A program made the translations under genes and the position numbers. A stretch of 64,000 nt of DNA. It comes from Augochlora pura (Eukaryota > Arthropoda > Insecta > Hymenoptera > Halictidae). Positions within the stretch are counted from its first letter, which is position 1. Each line of letters begins with the position of its first letter. Location: the NCBI RefSeq assembly GCF_028453695.1, contig NC_135772.1:21261412-21325411 (forward strand), given 5' to 3'. The notes beneath the pieces were generated by a model. The model made no database searches. It saw nothing but the letters and a program-made list of their open reading frames with translations, and was not told the origin of the DNA. Below are positions 12,041 to 24,844 of this stretch, in pieces.

Positions 12041-13078
12041 TGCATCAAGTGCATTTCCTGGCCTGACGCATCCTGACCCAAACCCTCCCCACTGCTGCTA
12101 GCATCTTCGCCACCGACGATATTCCGTTCTCTGTTCGTTCTCTCGTTCGCTTTATTTCTTCTCTCGAGGTGGCCATCAGTGGTGCTCATCCACCTGGCAG
12201 AACGATGGCATCGAGTTTCGTTTATTCGTTCAAAGTACGCGGCTCGCAATTCGCTCTCTTTTTTAGTTCGAAACGCTTGCTTCTGTCAGAATCGATCGAA
12301 CAAATAAATTGCAGTTACGGAATATTCGATTATATGGCAGAGACCGACCTAAATGTTGGTAGTTGCGCCCTCGATACGCATAGAATAGGAGAGGAGGATC
12401 TTATTTTCCACGATGCGGTTGATCACGAATAAGAAAAGGAACGGCACCGTTGTTTCGCGTAGCTTCGTTGGTCGGAAGATGAAGGAGCTGTCGGTGGAAG
12501 TAGTAGCAGGTTTCCGTAGCAGGCTTCTCCGATAGGCGAAGCTAGGTGAAATACTCTGGCAATTTGATTTATGACCGACGCACCGAGTTATCGGTTTGCC
12601 AATAATGGAAATCGAGTAGAGGAGCGCTAGCAAAGTCGAAAGTGAAAGAAAAAGAATCTCAGAGATGAATCGATGAACGGAAACGTTTGCCGCGCTGCTC
12701 CCCGCGTGCCATGCGTTCTTCATCGACGCGACGCGACGCGACGCGACGAATCGACGAAAGTATTCGTCAAACAATCAAAATATTGCGTACACAGCCTAGA
12801 GCACGGTTATCGTTCCATCGATATAGTTTATTAACGAACCGACCGTTGGCCGAGTATTAAAAAGAATACGTTTCAACGAAGTATACAAAGAATAGATTTC
12901 ATTATTCGATATACCCACCTGTCGAAGAGGCGAGACTACGCGTTGCTCGTGAAAGAACCCGATGCATCTGTACAATGGTACCGATACTAACAACAATATA
13001 CGTTATACTACGTGAAATTGGAAAAATTTTCAACGAGGAACTAGGGTATCAATAATATTGCAATTTGACTGTCGCGTC

Positions 13079-13117
13079 GTAGTCGTAGTCGTAGTCGTAG
13101 TCGTAGTCGTAGTCGTA
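13079..13117. repeat. (GTAGTC)n hexamer repeat
   Basis: Six GTAGTC units. Confidence 0.96.
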
Positions 13118-14588
13118 AAAGTATTGTAGCCAAGGCACGTACGAACGAGGTCGCTCGAAGATCTTTCCGTAAATTCTTTTAATACCCAAGCCTCTTCCAG
13201 AAAAAGGGCTACCCGATGGGGTGACTTTACGGACCAAGGGTGCCGTGCAACAAGTGTGATCCTGAAGGGGCTGCTTCAGGGTAGTCGTATAACACGGTTC
13301 ATTCTAGATTTATGGATTTGTCATGTTGAAATAGCATTCATATTTAAACAAAGGTATACTTTCCTTCGCTCAGCTCCGCCTACCTTGGATCACCTTCGCG
13401 CACGAATTGTCTCGTCTATTCTTACAGTTGTACCAAAAATAACAAATAATCGTTTGAAAGAAATCCTCAGTAGAAAAAATAGACGCGATAATGGGGGAAT
13501 CGAATGCGCGATACGCGTTATAGGTGTTGGACAGTGCATGCGCGCGCGAACGAGGCACATATGTAGTCCTTGGCAGTAAACTCTCGCGGTCTCTGCAGCA
13601 ATAAGGGCAGCAATCCTTCCTAAGAGAAGAGAGCTAGGTACGCTGGAGGGTTCGTAATCTATTCCGTCACCTTATATGTATTACCGACGCGAGGCGAAGC
13701 GACGCGCGACGATGGTGGTATGCCATGGCTTGCTATCGCTGCGCGGCTATCGAGATCGAGTTCCTCTCTCGTTTCTCTTCCATCTTCGTTTTCATCGAGT
13801 TGCCGCGCCATTCGATCTGTTATTCGACAGCTTGGCTACGATATACTTTATACCGTATACCGTATGCCGCACACTGTATACGGTGCACGGCGCGCGATGC
13901 ACGGCCGGTTCTTCAATTTACGCGACGCATTCGTTCCACGTGGATTTATTTTACGCTAATGAAAATCCTGCAAATAGAGTTTGCAAGACACGCGAGAACA
14001 ATTATTGGAAATAAAGACTGCTACAAGTTTTAGGAATGCATGTTTATTTCGCGTAGTTCAACGATATAACAAATATAACGTTTTACTTGGTTTTTCTGCC
14101 GTTGCCGCAGCACCAAAGAATCAACCTTTTTTTCGTTTCAATTGGACGCGAATTTGTCTACTCGATCGCTCGGAATACTTCACAGTTGGACGTTCGGTTT
14201 TTATCGTTCGTCAGATTTGGCAATGACTCGAGCTGTCGTGGAAAACCGAAACGGAAATTGCGTGCCCGACGCCCCGTTGTCCATGTAAAAACGAGTTGGA
14301 CGCGACGCGCAAAGGTCCTGTGACGGAGAAAGGAAAAATTTCGTCCATCGCGATATTAATTAAGGTGTGAAGAATATCGTAGATCGAAAGAGCCTCGGTC
14401 GGTCGCCGGCTCCAGTACGCGCGCCGGGCCGGGCCGAGTCGAGCCGAGCCGCCTTGCATCAGCGTCCAAGGAATTTTCAAATATTTCCGGGCAGACGCCC
14501 GATAAATTCTCGGAGCTAGAAAATATTTCCGATAGCCAACCGACAATCTGCTCACCTTGCGGACCTTCCTCGCAAGGACAGCTCTTTC

Positions 14589-14591
<3 letters not shown>

Positions 14592-14674
<83 letters not shown>
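14592..14674. repeat. long (CT)n tract, 83 bp
   Basis: This is the longest uninterrupted dinucleotide array in the window, followed by CCCCC and a short AT run. Perfect mirror symmetry gives H-DNA potential. Confidence 0.98.
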
Positions 14675-14677
<3 letters not shown>

Positions 14678-15334
14678 CCCCTCTCTCTATAATATATATA
14701 TACCTCTGCCTCTTCTCTATCTTCGTTTTCCGTGCTCGCTCCGCCTTTCGGAAAAGAGGAAATACAGTTACCGCGCGTCTGTGCGCACACAGAGAAGTCG
14801 CGCGCAGTACCTTTTGCTTAAATTTAAATTTTACCGTGGATAAGATAAACCGCGACACCTTGGATTTTCTTTCTGCGAAAGCGCCTCTAAAAGGGAGAGA
14901 AGGGAATGAAAAAGGGAAAGCTTCGAATGCGCGCGGCAGCTTAAACGCGGAGCACAAGTAGCTCTCGCGTACGAGCAGCGTGTAAAGTCTAAAGAATCAA
15001 GAAGCTTCCTTTGATCTAGAATTCTTTCCTAATGTTGGAGCAGCTTTCGGTCTTTGCTCGTTCTTTCAGTTCTCCGCGTTTATCTCTGGCATGGATCCTA
15101 GACAGTGTCAACGTTTCGATGACGCGAGAGACTCTTCGACGTTCGGATGGAGAGGCGGTTTCTCGTTTGTTTAAAAATTGCGAGGCAGCCGATGATTGCA
15201 AACTGGTCTTTGTTTGTGAAATATTTCGTTCAACAGCCTTATCTTGAACTGCCCCGTTTGTTTTGCACAGCGGGTTAAAAGAATTGTAGATTTTAATATC
15301 GAAACGAAGGATCGATCGAGCATCTCGAAAAGAT

Positions 15335-15391
15335 TAGTAGGGGTTGCCAGCAAACCCTACTAGGAGAGCTACTGATTGCAGCGATGCTGCA
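15335..15391. other. two adjacent stem-loops
   Basis: TAGTAGGGGTTGC (15335-15347) pairs with GCAAACCCTACTA (15350-15362) at 12 of 13 positions with a 2-nt loop. Fifteen bases on, TGCAGC (15377-15382) pairs perfectly with GCTGCA (15386-15391) around a GAT loop. No known RNA family is recognised. The first hairpin is too short for a typical pre-miRNA. Confidence 0.5.
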
Positions 15392-15732
15392 GGTAGGCCC
15401 TGTAGCAAATATTCTGATCCACTTTCGATCTCTATTTTTGTGTAGGGCAAAGTCATCAAAGTAACTATTTAACCCCTTATCCCATGCCAGCTAACGCGGG
15501 CGCGTTCGAAAAAGCCAGGACACCGTTGATTCGTATTTCTCCGTTGCCAACGATCGACAACAGGGTCGCTGGTCGATGCGCGTAGAAACAGAATTCCAAC
15601 GATTCTTTCGACCTTTTTTTTGCATCGACAATCAATTGTCGTGAAAAGTATCTGCAGGAATTTCTGGCGAATCAATTTAAACGGGCAACGAATCATGACC
15701 GCGCGGAGATTCGCGAAGAGCGTGTGGAGCGC

Positions 15733-15785
15733 GGCGGTGGCAGCGGCAGCGGCAGCGACAGCGACTGCGACTGCGACAGCGACAG
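15733..15785. repeat. GGCAGC/GCGACT hexamers
   Basis: GGCAGC units pass into GACAGCGACTGC variants. Spurious Ala-rich frames result on both strands. Confidence 0.92.
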
Positions 15786-16280
15786 GTTGCGCGGTTAACC
15801 GGTGGTGCCCGGACACGCGTTTAGAGATGAAAAGACTTTCCGTGCACGGGAAAGGGCCGAACGAACGTGTTGCGGAGCAGGACCGAGAAAAAATGGGAAG
15901 AGGCGGACAGTGGCGGAGGACGAGTCCGACAAATAGAGGGAATTAAAAGTAATCACGCACATATTTACGCGGACGATGAACAGAATGGTTGCGTCAACCG
16001 CAAAAATGTAACTGTACGCGAACTGCAGGTGTATGCACTCGACCGTCGAGTGTGCAACAGTGGCAGCCACGGGGAGAACGGACAAGCGAATAGCTAGAAA
16101 GAGATACAGCGAAGAGAAGAGGAGGAGGTGGAGAGAGAAAGAGGGAGCGAAATGGCGACAATGCGCGGGTGGGGAGCGCGAGGGGATGAAGGTTGAAACC
16201 GGGAAACAGTCTCGACGCTTGCGACTCGTTGGCAGGCGCAAAGCGGGACAGAGACAGAGAGAGAGAGGGGAAGGGTGAAA

Positions 16281-16332
16281 CGAGTATTCGTGTACTCGTG
16301 TACTCGTGTACTCGTGTATTCGAGTATTCGAG
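16281..16332. repeat. TGTACTCG octamer repeat
   Basis: Four near-identical octamers with TATTCGAG variants at the edges. Confidence 0.93.
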
Positions 16333-17061
16333 AGCGAGGAAATACGGCACGAGTAGCTTTGCAGCTGAAATTTTCCAATCCACGCGCGTTTCGTACATGC
16401 CGTTGACGCAATTCGCAACGTTAACAATTATTTCGACGGAATACGTTTTCGGGTTGAAACAAGATCGTCGAATGGAATTTTATGGTATCCTGCCTACGCA
16501 TACATTGTTGCGTTTACCTTCGCGTCCGCGTTAATTGCTCGCGTCATATTCTTCTCGGATTTCAGTGCTGCTTTGCTTTGCGCGTGGCTGTTATCGTTTG
16601 CGCGATATAGATTTTGTCGGACGATACGTTAGTTTTTCTCGCGGAGGATGCCATTGCGAAACGACTCGGGGGTTTATCGCTGAACATCGCGTTTCGCGGC
16701 GTTCCCCATGCATCGTTCATGCGTGGAGCTAAAAAATGGTTTCGCCGGAAATCCTCGGACGCGCGCGGTTTAACCTGTCGACGCGACGAACCTGACACAG
16801 GAACTCGAAGTCGAACCGCCTAGCCGCGCCACGTTCTTCCGACCGAACGCGGCGCGTTTCTTCTTGCATTATTGATTGTCCACGTATCGTTGAACGGCTA
16901 GGACCGCGCGATTGGATCATCGTCTAACTTTAATTAGCGGTAGTAGTCGCGTACGCTTGGTAGAGGTGCCTGTCGTTGCAACTGCGAGTAACGGAGAAGT
17001 TGGAGGTTGTTGAACACGCGGGGTCGTGCTCGTATCGTCGTATCGCGCGTCGATTGAACGC

Positions 17062-17124
17062 GAGAACGGGAACGGGAACGAGAACGAGAACGAGATCGAG
17101 AACAAGAACGAGAGCGAGAGCGCA
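17062..17124. repeat. GAACGG/GAACGA hexamers
   Basis: A run of GAACGG then GAACGA units with GATCGA and GAGCGA decay. Confidence 0.92.
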
Positions 17125-17383
17125 ACCGGTAAATGGCACGGCCACGTTCCGCTTGTTCTACAACCGCTTCTAGATAGCATACACTCGGAGGAACGCGCGC
17201 CTACCGACACAAACACGTGGCCGGCTGTTGGCTGCCTTCTGGTCGTCTTCTGGCTGTTTGCTCGCGACTCGCGTTCGCGTTCGCGTTCGCTTTCGCGATC
17301 GCACCCGCGCGCCGGCTGTACCTCCACAGTCGACGGTGCATAGAGTGCAGAATGCACAGCGTCGTCGAGTTCGGAGCGGTGGC

Positions 17384-17407
17384 CTGCTGCTGCTGCTGCT
17401 GCTGCTG
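17384..17407. repeat. (CTG)n repeat
   Basis: About seven CTG triplets. Confidence 0.95.
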
Positions 17408-17969
17408 GCTGTTGTTCACAGCGTGCCGGCGCGCAGCGCGAGCGCGGGAGTTTCCCGATTACGTATCATTATTCCGTACGGTTGCTCGAGCTCCTACCTC
17501 GCGCCACGTTCGCAACTGGATTACCGTTTGTAACGTGTCCCGCATCCGTCCTTCTCTTCTCTAACTCTTTTCTCCATCGTCGCCTTCGACACCCAATTTT
17601 GAATCAGTCGCACGAGATTTTCGAATTTATTTTCGGGCAAATTGTCCGGCGTTTACGGTCACCGTGAGAATGGCAGTGTCGTTGAGACGAGGTTCCATCG
17701 GCATCCGGGAGGAAAGCGCGAGCCCAGCGGGCGTCGAGCGGCCGTCGAACAGGCGGAAGTAAAAGCGGCCTGAACAATGTTACTGTCGGACGACGTGCCT
17801 TTGGCATTGGAGGTCGAAGTCGCCACTATTAGATTGAGGTTCGGCGGTGGGCACGGTTGCCGCCGTCGCATCGGTTTACAATATCGTAAATCGCTTGCTA
17901 ACCAGTTGGCCCTGTGGTATGCTAGGAATTCGGTTGTTACTCTCCTCCCTGTCCTTCCTTGCTCTCCTC

Positions 17970-18025
17970 TCCTCTCTCTCTCTCTCTCTCTCAGTGTGTG
18001 TGTGTGTCTATCTATCCATCTATCC
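17970..18025. repeat. CT, GT and CTAT compound repeat
   Basis: A CT run passes directly into GTGTGTGTGTGT and then CTATC units. Confidence 0.93.
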
Positions 18026-19622
18026 TATCAACCCATCTTACGCTCTCTCGCTCTCTCTTCACGTTTCATCGAATAGGAAGATATCATAGGGTGGCGTAGA
18101 GCGGGAAGAGGAGGAAGAGGAGGGGGAGGAGAGTGGGAGGGATTATTCTTGACTGTCGGCCCAATCGAACATCATCGTGCATCGTTTCCAAGCCGAGCAT
18201 CTCCGTCGTTGCGGCAAACGGGCAAATTCACTTGGCTCTGCTATGCACCCTTGAATGGACCACGAGTTATTCGTAGCTGCGATCGCTCCCAGAATCTTCC
18301 TCGGTCCGTCTCCCTACTAATTTGCTCCGTATCGTAACGAGACTCGCGATACTGGAATATCGAACGCGAGACATGCCACGAGTAATTAACATGATTCCGT
18401 CGTTGCATTTCACTGGTGGGATTTCCGCTGAATCGTACGCTGGCTACTGGACTTTATAGGCGGTTACAAATTTCTCTAAAATAATGTAGCGGTGCGTCGT
18501 TAGAATTTCGTTAAACGTCGATTCGTTCCATCTTCCGAGGACAATTCGAGGAAAGATAGACAGCGGAAGCACAAACGCTGGAATCTTCTTATAATTAACA
18601 AATTAGTGGATCGGCGATAAAAAGGAGGGAAGTGAGAAAGCAAAGAAAATAGAGCGAATGGAACAGCGGCGGAGGGTAGGTGCGGAGCGAGAGCGCGATG
18701 CGCGAAGAACGATTTGGTAGCGTTAAGGGAAACGAAGGCTTCTACACCTCCAAACTGACAAAAGCGTGCGGTAATTACCGGCTTTGTTTCTATTGAAAAG
18801 AGAAGCAATCTGCATTTGTAAATTGTATGCTTCCGACGGTTTCCATTTGCGCCAGGACGAGGCGCTGCTTCTCGTCGCGCCACGCCACGCCGAGCCACGC
18901 CGCGCCGAGATAGGAGGCGTAGGAGGTGGATTATCGTGATGAAGAGGCGAACCGGGATGGTTACCTGTGGGGTGGATTGTGTAAAATCAAACGGATGCCT
19001 CAGTCGTGTTAATTGTGTGCCGGTAATCCATTGCTATCCTCCCCCATGTCCTCTTCCAGTGTTATCTAAACCGTAACAAACGATGAGTGGGCTGCGCGTA
19101 CGTTGATGCGCGTACTATTCGCAGCATGCGCGGGGGAATACGCTGTCGGTAGAGACGCATCGATGCGTTTATCGCGATTGTACAGTGCTGCGGCAGCGGT
19201 TAAGGGGAAACTCCGCGCCAACGATTAAAAAAAGATCGATTTAGTTGTTCTTAAAGAACTTTGCGGAGATACTCTGCGCGCAGCATTCTACGATAGGGTC
19301 GATCTCCAACGGAGCATGTAACGGAAATATAAAAAATGCTTTTCATAGATTTCGGTAACTCGAACCGCATGCTAAAAATTTCATTGAAATCGGTTTCGCG
19401 TGGACGAGACGTCGGAGCAAATTCAAATCGTTCTCGGTCGGTTTGAAAAGTTGTTCGAATACTTTTTGCCAGGAGGAATGCACGCGCAGTTGCCTCATCT
19501 ACCGGCTCGATTCTCGTCGATGCTCAGACGAAAGAAACGTTTAAGGAAAAATTGAAATTTCTTCCGACGTTTGCGCAAGATGCTCGATCTTTGAACCGGT
19601 TGGTATTCTAGGGTGGTCGCTT

Positions 19623-19647
19623 CGCGTCGCGTCGCGTCGCGTCGCAT
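19623..19647. repeat. CGCGT pentamer repeat
   Basis: Four to five CGCGT units, the reverse complement of the GACGC-type arrays elsewhere in the window. Confidence 0.93.
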
Positions 19648-20940
19648 CGTGGTTGGGAAATCGAAAAGTCCAATCGCGGAGAAAGAAGGAAAAAAGAGCG
19701 AATAGAATCCGTTGCGCCGCGCGTAATGCTCGTTCGATGAAGTCAACCAATTAGCACGCTTATCAGGAAGGCTAATGGAGGTCGTGTTCAAGCCGCGGAA
19801 CGCATCTCGACTTCTGCGCTAGTAGCGCATCGAGAGACGTTTCGTTCGAATTGCCCCGGGTGCAACGAGTGTTCGCATCTCGCGACCCTAGACGATGCGT
19901 TTCGGTGCCTATGCCACCGAAGCAGTTTTTTCAATTAGCCGAATGTGGCATTTATAGCGTTACGATCCAACGATTGCGGTCGTTATCTCGACGTTGCTAG
20001 ACGCTCCTCGACAGATAGGAGAAAATAGTTGTTACGCGATTCGCGTCGATTCAAAAACAATGAACATCTCTTAGGGACGCTTCGCCATGGTCGCTATCGA
20101 ATATTTCTTTCCTGTCGATTGCTTCTCGCGAAAATCCATCGAACCGAGAGAAAAGGAAGAACAAGAGGGAGAAAGAGAGGGAGATTCGTAACTCTGGGAA
20201 CGCAATATTTAATCGTTTTCATCAATTGATTACGAAATCTTTCAAAGTACGGCACATCGCCGACCATCGACACTTTGATAGAATTAGTAAATGTTCATCG
20301 AGTGAAATAAAAATCTGTAGCAATAAAATAATGTTGGTAAACTTTTGCTTGCGCAGACAGGACGCGGTGCGCGTATATGTACATACGTTTGCACAGGACA
20401 GACACGCGCACGATTCATGCATGCGCATATAACGCCGCGTAGGTACGCGTTAGCTCCACCTAACGGCCCGGGGCATCGTTCTCGATGTCTCGATGATGCC
20501 TAAGGCAGGGTTCATCCTCGAAATTCCTTTCCGCGTAGAGAAGAGCGTTCCCCGAGACTTCGCATTCTTTCCTAGATACTCAACTTTATACCCGGAAGCC
20601 TGCCTTGTCGTGGATTTTTCAACGGGCCTCGAAACGGTGGGACAAAAGAATGCGCGTATTCGCAGCCGCGAGCGAGACGGAAGAGTAAATAAACGAATGG
20701 CATTCGCTTACGTCGATCTTCCCTTGTGCGAGTAAATCTTATTTTTTGTATCGCGCGGCACCCAGCGCCGTTCGAAATGCCTAGGGGGTAGTAGCTAGAG
20801 CTGAGCGCTTATCCTTCTGGAACCGCTCTAGTCGAGCACGACCGAGAATTTCACGATAAGGCCGGGTCCCGGCTGTCAAACGTAGAATCGACAGCAATTG
20901 TACGGGATCCGCTGTTCGTATCTGCCGCGCCACGGCTGTC

Positions 20941-21010
20941 GGTTGCTGCCGGTTGCTGCCGGTTGCTGCCGGTTGCTACCGGTTGCTGCCGGTTGCTACC
21001 GGTTGCTGCC
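20941..21010. repeat. 10-bp minisatellite, seven copies
   Basis: Seven uninterrupted units of GGTTGCTGCC occur, copies 4 and 6 having GGTTGCTACC. The only variation is one G/A site, so expansion is recent. Confidence 0.97.
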
Positions 21011-22157
21011 GACGCGACGTCGCCTCGACGTAAAATAGATTACGGAATTACGAACGGTTACCAAAACCAGACTTTGTCCAGCGGAAAAAAAACAAGGAAA
21101 ATTTCAATTATTTTCCGCTCGGCACGCTAACCCTCTATGGAATTTTATTACCAGAATTTTCTAGAACTCGATAAAATTCCATTTTTCGATCGTAGTTTGA
21201 TCGCGTTGCAAGAAACGTGTTCGAAATATTTCGCAAACTGAAAAAATGCAATCCAAGAATGCGTTGCAGAAAATATTTCGTAAAAATATTTTGCAGAGCA
21301 CCGAATCGATACGTTTCGTTTCTATCCAGAACCCCGGTACTCGAATTTTACATCTATTTCAGAACTCTTACAACTTGGAGTTGCACCGAAAACCGATTGC
21401 CTCGAATCCAAGAGAAGATGGCGGCATTGTTGCGCATCTTGGTTGAAGCAGCGCGCGAAAACGGCTCTGGGTCCTCTCGATCGCAGGATAGCGAAACGGC
21501 GCTTCGTTGCGCTCGCAACGCGATACGCGCTGCTCGTTTGTTCGCACAGGCGGCCGACGTCGCTCGCCTCCACGCTTTCCGAAGATGCTCGCGAGCGTAA
21601 CCGCGACGCAAGTCGCTGGCTCGTCGATTACGAGAGCCGGTGATTTCACTGCGTGGTCGTGTGAAAGTCGAAATACGTCCGGTCGCTTACAGTTTAGAGC
21701 CGATGCAACGAAAACACGGTCTCGTCGCGCGCGCGCGTTCTCGTTGCATAGCACAGTGCCGCATACTATCCATTTGCCGCCTATACGCGCCGATGCCGAC
21801 GCGACGCCCGCGCCCTATCATAACCTATCATAATCCGTATCATAATCATAATTCGTAATAATATCGGGATGGATTAGATTCGCTGAGTATAGGTCTTTTC
21901 CCAGAACGTATCGTCAACGACAGCTTTCAAAATATTCGTTTATCTCGTTTCACGAGATCGTTCTGAACAGAAATCGTTGATCGTCGTCGGTGCGACGCGC
22001 AACATTGTTCCACTTTGAAAGTTCTCCTTCGAAATAGCATACCGACCGACAGCGATTACGCGTTTCGTCGCCCCTATTATGAATTAGATGCAACGCGAAC
22101 GCGAGCATTTTGCGAAAAATGACATTCGTAGGATCGTTTTAGTTGAGAACGCGGGCA

Positions 22158-22160
<3 letters not shown>

Positions 22161-22217
<57 letters not shown>
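22161..22217. repeat. (CT)n tract, 57 bp
   Basis: Uninterrupted CT dinucleotides. Confidence 0.98.
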
Positions 22218-22220
<3 letters not shown>

Positions 22221-22680
22221 AACGAACCCTCGGCGTTCGAAAGCAATTGTAGCGTGGAACGTGGAGGGTTCGGAAAACTTGCGAGTTGCGAATTGTGACG
22301 CGCCGAAATGCGATGCTTTCGACCTCTCGAGTTGGTTTTAAACTGAAAATGTGCTGCACAGTTTTAGGAGAAAATCGTGTTCCGCATCCGCCGCTATCGT
22401 TACGTTTTCGAGCCCTTTTGTTCCTAGGAGCGCGATACTCGCCGCCGATAATTCCGTATCCAAAAGATACTTCTCGAAAATAACTCCTCTCGCGATCTCA
22501 CGATTATTTATGTCGACAAGCTCATGGTTTTCTACATGTGTGATCTCACTGTCTGCATTATAGGTGTACCCACGTCGCCGTCATCCTGACCTGCCCGAGA
22601 AATCCTCATGAAAGACTGGGAACTCAGTACTCAGAATAGCATCGGTATTGTAGCCATTTCTTTTTATTTATTCCTCTTCT

Positions 22681-22744
22681 GTTTCTGCTTCTGTCTCTGC
22701 CTCTGTCTCTGCCTCTGTCTCTGCCTCTGTCTCTGCCTCTGTTT
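22681..22744. repeat. 12-bp TCTGCCTCTGTC repeat
   Basis: Four units of TGCCTCTGTCTC form a sense-strand polypyrimidine block broken only by G. The Cys-Leu frame it makes is an artefact. Confidence 0.94.
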
Positions 22745-23569
22745 CACTTTCACTTTCCGTTTTTGTTTCTGTTTCTGCTTCTCCTCTTTTTTTCTTTTCC
22801 TTTCAACGATTCGTATTCGATTCGCGATCATTTCTTTCCTATCTCGTACGTTTCGTAAAAAGTTGTTCCATCTCTCGTTTAACGAACCGAATGCTGCGAA
22901 GATTGGTTCCACGATAGTTGTAGCGTTGTGCCGGTACCAAAAGTTGACGCTACTATTATTCGGAAAAGTTTCCCAATTATGAGTTCCATGTTTCCCGCGA
23001 CAAATTCTTCCAATCGTTTCAATTTTTCGGATCAATATTTTGCACGGTATTCTTGTAGCTGTTTCGTCGACGACAACGAAATCGAATAATGCGAGTCTTC
23101 GCGAAGGACCGAGTAACGCCCGTGCATAGGATACGGTGGCGGACGAGCTTCTAGAAACCGGGAGACCGTTCTCTTAGGACCCTCGGCTCTCCGACAAACG
23201 GTGCGAAAAATGCAGTTCGTGCAAGGTACGTCAGTCATCTTTTCCGTTAACTGTTTTCAACGAAACGGTTCCTTTTTTCGTAAAGTGTGCAAGCATCGTA
23301 GATTCGATGGGCGCGGAATAACGATTCCGCGTAACGTCTCTCGACGCGTCTTTAACGTAAACTTTTCGTGCGCGAGAAAGAAGGCGAAGCGAAGAGTAAG
23401 AAAGCGTAGTCGGTGCGATATCGCGATAATTGTCCTCGTTGGCCGGCTTCCGGCTCTTCGTCGGATCGATCGCCGTGGAACACAGAGGGTTGGAGCAAGT
23501 TGGACTGCGAACGCTTCAACGGTCGTCTTTTCCTCGAATTCGCAATGGATCCTCCCGTTTCGCTCTCCC

Positions 23570-23601
23570 TCTCCCTCTCTCTCTCCGTCTCCGTCTCCCT
23601 C

Positions 23602-23642
<41 letters not shown>

Positions 23643-23656
23643 GTCTGTCTCTCTCC
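23570..23656. repeat. CTCCCT and (CT)n tract
   Basis: CTCCCT and CTCCGT hexamers lead into CT dinucleotides and a CTGT tail. Confidence 0.95.
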
Positions 23657-23786
23657 CGCTTATTCGTTCACCCATTCACTCTTCCTCTGTTGCTCGAAGC
23701 CGAGAGTGGCCGCAACCGCGAATTACTTCGCAATTTCCCGAAATTGCGCAATCCGTGCAGGCTAATGGCCACCAGGCTGTTTCTGG

Positions 23787-23810
23787 TCGGCCAGCCGGCC
23801 AGCCGGCCAG
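23787..23810. repeat. CGGCCAGC octamer repeat
   Basis: Three tandem octamers. Confidence 0.9.
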
Positions 23811-23883
23811 AGCAACGGTGGGGAGATCGTGTCGGGGTCGGGGGCGATGGTAACTCTCGTGTCTCGTGTACGCTGCGAGCTCC

Positions 23884-23923
23884 CAGCCCCGAGCCCCGAG
23901 CCCCGAGCCCCGAGCCCCGAGCC
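23884..23923 (-). repeat. GAGCCCC heptamer repeat
   Basis: Five heptamers with C4 runs. The complementary strand has regularly spaced G4 runs and G-quadruplex potential. Confidence 0.94.
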
Positions 23924-24565
23924 GCGAGGGATGGACCGTGGTGGGAGGCGGATGCGAGGGGACCATTAATTAAGCAAAATCATAAACTCGCCGGCGCACT
24001 ATGGGGCAATCGCACGGCCGAACGCTGGAAAAAGTCATTTCGCAAAACTATGCTCACGGCGAAGCAAATTTTGACCAATAGTTGAACATATAACGTATAC
24101 GGGCTATCGCTTCTTTTCTTCTTTTACCGCGGGTTCCTTTTTCAACGGAAGTTTGCATAAACTTTTCGAGATTTGTATTTTCTTGGGACGGCTTAACAAT
24201 CGCGGCAGCAAAATTAAGAAACGAGTTGAGGAACGTATCGCGTTTGGCGCGCGCCTTGCCCGCAGTGGCGCGGCCTCGCATGGGGTGAGTTCGCCTGCTG
24301 CTACGGGCTTGACCCGACTCGATTTTTGGCTGAACGCAGCGAGGCGCGGATTAGCGCCCGGGAACGCGGTACAATCCCAAGACATGTCTAAACGCGAGGA
24401 CCGTTACTTTCACGAACGCGAGAGCTCGCGGCGTTTTACTGCTGCTCTCCTCGCCATCGACCGCGTCGCGTTGGAGCTTGCGTCGGAAAGTATTTTATCA
24501 TTGGCAGTGGTGACCGCGGTGCAGTGCGTTTACTCGTTCGTTCATTCTTTTGTTCCCTTTCTCTA

Positions 24566-24844
24566 ATGCTGCTGCTGCTGCTGCTCTTGCTTCCGCTCTC
24601 TCCTGACCTGTTTTTATCTACCGGTTGCATGCGCGATAACCTCCGTTGCGATTCCAAATCGTGGCTCGAAGAGATCGATGCGTTTTACGAATTCGATCCT
24701 ACAAACGGATTAGAAATCGCTGACGGTAGAAGACGATGCGTATCCGACGCAGAAAACAGGTTGGGTAGGGAAGAAAATCTATCCTTTTGCAAACAAATAT
24801 TTCCAACATTTCGAAAAATCTTATTCGAGCTTATCGTTGATTAG
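24566..24844 (+). CDS. small ORF with signal-peptide-like start, unproven
   Basis: This 92-codon ATG-initiated frame begins with a CTG-repeat-encoded leucine run (MLLLLLLLLPLSPD), which makes a signal-peptide-like core. It is followed by about 72 polar residues with four cysteines (STGCMRDNLRCDSKSW, then RRRCVSD and LSFCKQIF). The tail composition looks protein-like, but I recognise no family, and no nearby polyadenylation signal or splice context supports it. The leucine core may be nothing more than a translated microsatellite inside an sd intron. Confidence 0.15.
   Translation: MLLLLLLLLPLSPDLFLSTGCMRDNLRCDSKSWLEEIDAFYEFDPTNGLEIADGRRRCVSDAENRLGREENLSFCKQIFPTFRKILFELIVD

Larger units (their letters stand above)
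11404..24565. other. gene-free, microsatellite-dense DNA
   Basis: No exon of a known family is seen. Several frames of 100-250 codons exist, but they are driven by GA/CT, GAC, CACTAC, CTG and AACGAG repeats or lack any motif. A paired stem-loop patch lies at 15335-15391 and a decamer minisatellite at 20941-21010. Confidence 0.6.

Noticed and set aside
14211..14957. 248-codon antisense frame
   Set aside because: About a third is an Arg-Glu repeat translated from the (CT)n tract.
15867..16097. Frame containing IYADD, reminiscent of a reverse-transcriptase YADD box
   Set aside because: No other reverse-transcriptase motif around it; a four-residue match is chance.
23201..24085. 294-codon + frame
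   Set aside because: It reads through CTCCCT/(CT)n, GGCCAGC and GAGCCCC repeats; no domain.
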